From the NCBI GenBank assembly GCA_030686995.1, contig CM060704.1, forward strand, positions 110,490,542-110,554,541: a stretch of 64,000 nt of DNA, written 5' to 3'. This document shows positions 60,639-64,000 of the stretch, one piece after another. The position numbers and the translations under genes were made by a program. The notes under the pieces were generated by a model. It worked only from the letters and a program-made list of their open reading frames with translations. It was not told where the DNA came from and searched no databases. Within the stretch, counting starts at the first letter, position 1. Every line of letters starts with the position of its first letter. This stretch comes from Artemisia argyi (Eukaryota > Streptophyta > Magnoliopsida > Asterales > Asteraceae).

Positions 60639-61094
60639 CTACTCCATAGGTCTTTTTCCCTTGCCCTCATAGCTTTGCTTTCCCTTCTGAGCAGTCTTTC
60701 TTTTGTCATCAAAAGAAGGTTGCTTTCTTGGGCAAGCCATGCCAAGAACTTGCTTGGGTGGTTTCTCTTTCCTTGGAGCAGGACACTTCATGTTCTGTAT
60801 TGCTGATTCTAGGGCTTGAGTTAAAGCATGTGGAAGCTCATTAGCCAGAGATGAACCAGGGACAGACTTTTTCTTCTTGGGCTTTTTGTTGGAAGTGCTG
60901 GCTGCATCAGTTATGGAAGAGTTTGCAACACTCACTGATGAGGATGATCCATGGAGTCCTATACACTCTACATGGGGAGGAATGTAATCCAACCATCCTG
61001 GATCTTCAAACTCAGAGTCAGAGTAGTAGCTTATTTCTGAATCTGTGGAGCCATCAGAGTCAGAGGAGATGTTCACAAAAGGAAAATGACTCAT
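60639..61094 (-). CDS. Antisense gene of the Sirevirus, 151-aa acidic/basic protein
   Basis: Opposite to pol and the extra ORF. The frame is open from 61220, but the upstream ATG (61220) lies before the TATA box, so I choose ATG 61094 (MSHFPFVNISSDSD), which has a good context (AACAATGAG). N-terminal third: acidic, Ser-rich (SDSDGSTDSEISYYSDSEFE), then PGWLDYIPPHVE. Middle: a basic KKPKKKKS, a possible nuclear signal. C-terminal half: APRKEKPPKQV, GMACPRKQPSFDDKRK, basic. No catalytic motif or known domain recognised. TATA box minus-strand TATAAAA (61166-61172), leader of about 45 nt, poly(A) signal AATAAA at 50807-50812 before the 9.7-kb insert split the 3' end. Function unknown; a nucleic-acid-binding or regulatory role is only a guess. 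Confidence 0.6.
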   Translation of the reverse strand: MSHFPFVNISSDSDGSTDSEISYYSDSEFEDPGWLDYIPPHVECIGLHGSSSSVSVANSSITDAASTSNKKPKKKKSVPGSSLANELPHALTQALESAIQNMKCPAPRKEKPPKQVLGMACPRKQPSFDDKRKTAQKGKQSYEGKGKRPME

Positions 61095-61661
61095 TGTTTT
61101 CACTAGTTTTTTGTGTTCTGATAATGAAGGAAGAGATGAATGCAATTTGTTGTTGGTAAAGTTGCTTTTATAGGCAAAGTAAAGGTATATGGTCATTAAA
61201 TGAAGTGTATTGAAGTTCACTTACCATGGTAGCTTTGGGAATTAATTTGGGGAGATAGTCATTACTCAGGGTTGACTTTCAAAGATATTTTGGTCAAACA
61301 GTCAACTCTCAAGATATTTTGCTTGGGAAGTACTTTGGTCAACATACTGTTTGGGTTTATAACTGAAGGTACTGCTCCATACTTTATGGAAAGTACTGCT
61401 TGGTGATATAAAGGGTACGCTGACGTGTCAGATACTGTTCCAACGGTCAGATTTGCGGGTAACAAACTTTCGAAAGATATGGGGATAATCACTTCCAAAA
61501 ATAACGGTAAAATTATTTATTAACCGTGATTTTTTTGTATTATCCTTATATACCTCATATCTTTTTATTATTTATTCACTCGTACCCATTCACCATTCTT
61601 GTTCATCAAACTCATTCATATTATTCACCGATTACAACTATTCTCTCTAAACCTAATCACA
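61095..61661. promoter_or_regulatory. Divergent promoter region between antisense gene and extra ORF
   Basis: 567 bases with a minus-strand TATA box (TATAAAA, 61166-61172) toward the antisense gene and a plus-strand TATATA box (CTTATATACC, 61545-61554) toward the sense ORF, which starts 108 bases downstream. Between them lie three AGTACT/GGTACT words (61325-61400). No AUG-led coding frame of note. Confidence 0.55.
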
Positions 61662-63683
61662 ATGGCACATCCACCAACCAACACCAAACACAACATGATA
61701 GCCAATCTTGAGAACACGCAACATAACCTTGATTTTCATGGGATTATTGATTTTCTCACTAGAACCACCATCTGTTACTCAATCCTAGTCAACCCAGAGA
61801 TTATTGGACCTTGGATACATGAGTTTTGGGATACAGCAAGGTCAGACGTTGAAGATGAAGAAGATATTATACATGCTACAGTTGCTGGGAGAGTTATTCG
61901 TGTTACAGAAGCAACAATCAGAGAGGCTCTGTTGTTTGAAGATGAAGGAGGCTCTGTTTTGTTTGCTAAACAAGAGATTTGGAATACACTTAGAGACATT
62001 GGGTATGAAGGACCTTTGAATAAGCTTACTTTTCAGAAAGCCATGGTTAGTTATCATTGGAAGTTTCTTATTCAGGTTTTACTTCATTGTTTAAGTCCAA
62101 AGAGTATTGCTTGGGATCAATTTAGCCATTCCATAGCTTCTGCATTTGTTGGCCTTATTACCAATCAACCTTTCAACTTTTCATACATGATCCTTGAAGG
62201 TATGCTCACACATATTAAAGCTGGATCCCCTTTTCTAATGTATCCTAGATTTGTTCAACTTTTCTTAGAGAATCCATTAGATAGGATACCAAAACCTCAG
62301 GATTATGTACCCACAATTAGGATGCCACCTAAAGTGTTCACTTTTATGTCTCACAAGGGAGTAAATTTTTCGGGTAGAAATACACCTCTCAATGCTTACA
62401 TGTTAGAGGTAGCTCAAGCTGTTGGGGATGAAGTTGACAATAGTGGTTCTGCACATTCTGATAATGCTAATCAACCTGATTCTATTGAGCATTTTGCATC
62501 AGTACATACTCCTACACCACCTATTGTTTCACCTCAGCATGATGTTTCTTGTGAAAGGACTCCTTCAGTGTCAACTTCCTTGGAAAATCTTGTTTCTGCT
62601 GAAGGTACTTCTCCACAAAGTACTTCTTCTAAAGGTACTGCTTCAGAGCATACACAAGTTCCTTCTCCCAATGATTATACTTCCACAGGTGGGATTCAAA
62701 CACCTAGAGGAGATGAGGGAGTTGAAGGTGCTATGAGTAATTCTGCTTTGACTAAAGAATTGGAGAGGATGAAGAAAACTATTGATGATCAAGCTGCAGA
62801 AATAAAGAAGTTAAGAAAGAAGTTCAGAAGGTTGAAGAAATTTGTCTGGCCTCTTGTTCAGAATTTTAGGCTTTATGTGAAGGAAAAGAAACAGTCCTAG
62901 AAGCCAAAGTCTAAATCTTCAAAGAAGACTTCTAAATCCAAGAGGAGGCATAGGAAGTCATCATCTATCAAATTGGGGAGGAATCAAGATGATAATTTAG
63001 ATAGAGATGATGCTGAGATTAAATATTCAGAAGATGCTCATCTTTGGAAATATCCAGAAAGTCCAAAGTCTCCAAAGACTTTTGTGCCAGAGAAACAAGT
63101 TGAAGAAGATGCAAATATTATTGAGCAAGAAATTGTTGAGCAGAATGTTGATGCACAGAATATTCAAAGTACTCAAACTCAAAGTACTGCTGCAGAGAAC
63201 ATAGGTCTGCATGGTACTGCTGAGCAAGGTACTTCTACTATGAATATTGATGAAAGTGGAGTTACTGCAGCTGGACCTTCTACAATAAATTATGAAGATG
63301 AAGCTGGTCCTTCTACTTTTATACAGCAAGAAGAAGTTAAGATGCATACTGCAAGTGATGATGAAACAATTGCTCAGATTATGATGAATTTGAATAGATC
63401 TGCTGGAGGAATACGTATTTCTGAGCCTGCACAACAAGTTGCTGAAAGTATTTCTGAATTTGAAGAGTTAGATCCCAAAGACAAAGGGAAAGGGATCATG
63501 AAGCAGAAAGATATTAAGAAGAAAAAGAAGAAATTTACTCTTGCTCATATCAGAGAACTAAAGATTGCAGAGGATGCAGAGGTTGCTAGAAAGCAAAAAG
63601 CTGAGTATGATGTTGAGTATTTGGCAGAAGTTAGTAGGCCAATTACAAAGAAGCCAATGACTGTTGCTCAGGAAAGAAACTAG
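61662..63683 (+). pseudogene. Envelope-like / extra ORF of the Sirevirus, one internal stop
   Basis: I choose ATG 61662 (MAHPPTNTKHNM) over the in-frame ATG at 61599, because a TATA box at 61545-61554 and an A-rich start context suit it. Domain 1 (residues ~1-240): GIIDFLTRTTICYSILVNPEII, FLMYPRFVQLFLE and MSHKGVNFSGR match the uncharacterised extra protein found downstream of pol in plant Sirevirus-type elements. No membrane anchor or signal peptide is visible. Then a low-complexity Ser/Thr linker and a coiled coil (KELERMKKTIDDQAAEIKKLRKKF). TAG at 62898 after KEKKQS, then the same frame reopens (acidic, QSTA/GTA repeats, KDKGKGIMKQKD) to TAG at 63681. 'Envelope-like' is a family label, not a demonstrated function. 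Confidence 0.75.
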
Positions 63684-64000
63684 ATGATAAGTTTCTTGAA
63701 AAGAAGAGGATACAAGAATTTACACAAAATGAGGTATCCAGAAGTGAAAGCTCTGTGGGATAAAGTACAAGAGGATATCAGGAAAGAAGTAGAAAACTTT
63801 GTACCCATGGATGTTGATAGAAAGAAGAAGTTAGAAGATATTAGAAAAGAACAGGCTGAGCAAAGAAGATTGAAAAGAAAGAAAGTAGTTCAAGATGATC
63901 AACTGTCAAAAAGACTGAAGATGATTCATGAAGATACAGTTGATGAACTTAGAAATTATTTCAGAGTAATAGATTTTGTGTTAGGAATACGGATATTCCT
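63684..64000 (+). pseudogene. C-terminal continuation of the extra ORF, running off the window
   Basis: The same frame reopens directly after the TAG at 63681-63683 with MISFLKRRGYKNLHKMRYPE and stays open to the edge. Lys/Glu-rich, helical (KKKLEDIRKEQAEQRR, KRLKMIHEDTVDE). It ends in the window at NYFRVIDFVLGIRIF, so the C-terminus and the 3' LTR lie outside. Confidence 0.6.

Larger units (their letters stand above)
43592..64000 (+). mobile_element. Sirevirus-like Ty1/copia element, runs past the window
   Basis: Plus-oriented, inserted into Tat-2 after GTGGA (the probable target duplication; its second copy lies outside). Order: LTR 43592-44118, Met primer site, gag with zinc knuckles, pol (protease, integrase, RT), RNase H, polypurine-like tract, an antisense gene, an envelope-like sense ORF; the 3' LTR is out of view. 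The extra ORF downstream of pol and the long gag mark the Sirevirus (SIRE/Maximus) lineage. A 9.7-kb element (50894-60595) splits it. More than 10.7 kb without that insert. Confidence 0.87.

Overview
This is plant nuclear DNA made almost entirely of transposable elements. The evidence is Ty3/gypsy and Ty1/copia polyproteins with plant-type primer-binding sites, a PIF/Harbinger transposase, long LTRs and AT-rich spacers. The Sirevirus-like copia element with its large extra ORF downstream of pol, and the Tat-type gypsy element with an antisense gene, fit a eudicot. The style of the copia proteins suggests Asteraceae, which is an inference. I see no intact host gene, tRNA or rRNA. At most there is one broken, unidentified gene fragment near 35.5 and 37.6 kb.

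Layout. 1-2120 is AT-rich non-coding DNA. 2126-10928 is a minus-oriented long-LTR gypsy-type element (two 3579-bp LTRs, TSD CTCTG, tRNA-Met-type PBS, no coding interior). 10934-12499 is spacer with degenerate GGACC-type repeats. 12500-22845 is a full-length Tat-lineage gypsy element (Tat-1) read on the minus strand: gag, protease, RT, RNase H, a second archaeal-type RNase H and integrase. It also carries a four-exon gene on the opposite strand with its own TATA box. 22846-25000 is old AT-rich repeat DNA ending in a TA microsatellite. About 25000-28800 is a truncated copia element (PBS, broken gag, one LTR). 28789-32441 and rightward is a second truncated copia element (gag, protease, integrase). 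33085-35098 is a complete PIF/Harbinger transposon with TAA TSD and a frameshifted transposase. 35635-37465 is a small non-autonomous LTR element inserted into a fragment of an unrecognised gene.

37710 to the right edge is a three-level nest. A second Tat copy (Tat-2) is cut at 43591 by a plus-oriented Sirevirus (LTR 43592-44118, gag, 1006-codon pol frame, RNase H). The Sirevirus is split at CAAAC by a 9.7-kb Tekay/Del-like element with 3-kb LTRs (50894-60595). Beyond it the Sirevirus resumes with an antisense 151-aa gene and a sense envelope-like ORF that runs off the window.

Most interesting observations. (1) The Sirevirus carries, between RNase H and the extra ORF, what looks like a compact antisense gene (TATA, leader, ORF, AATAAA) facing a second TATA box that serves the sense extra ORF. 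(2) Both Tat copies preserve an antisense, intron-containing gene with a conserved G-box/TATA promoter. (3) A short AGTACT-centred word recurs about thirty times, in both orientations, through the LTR, the coding linkers and the non-coding spacer of the Sirevirus. All three are read by eye and need alignment, expression data and family-wide comparison.
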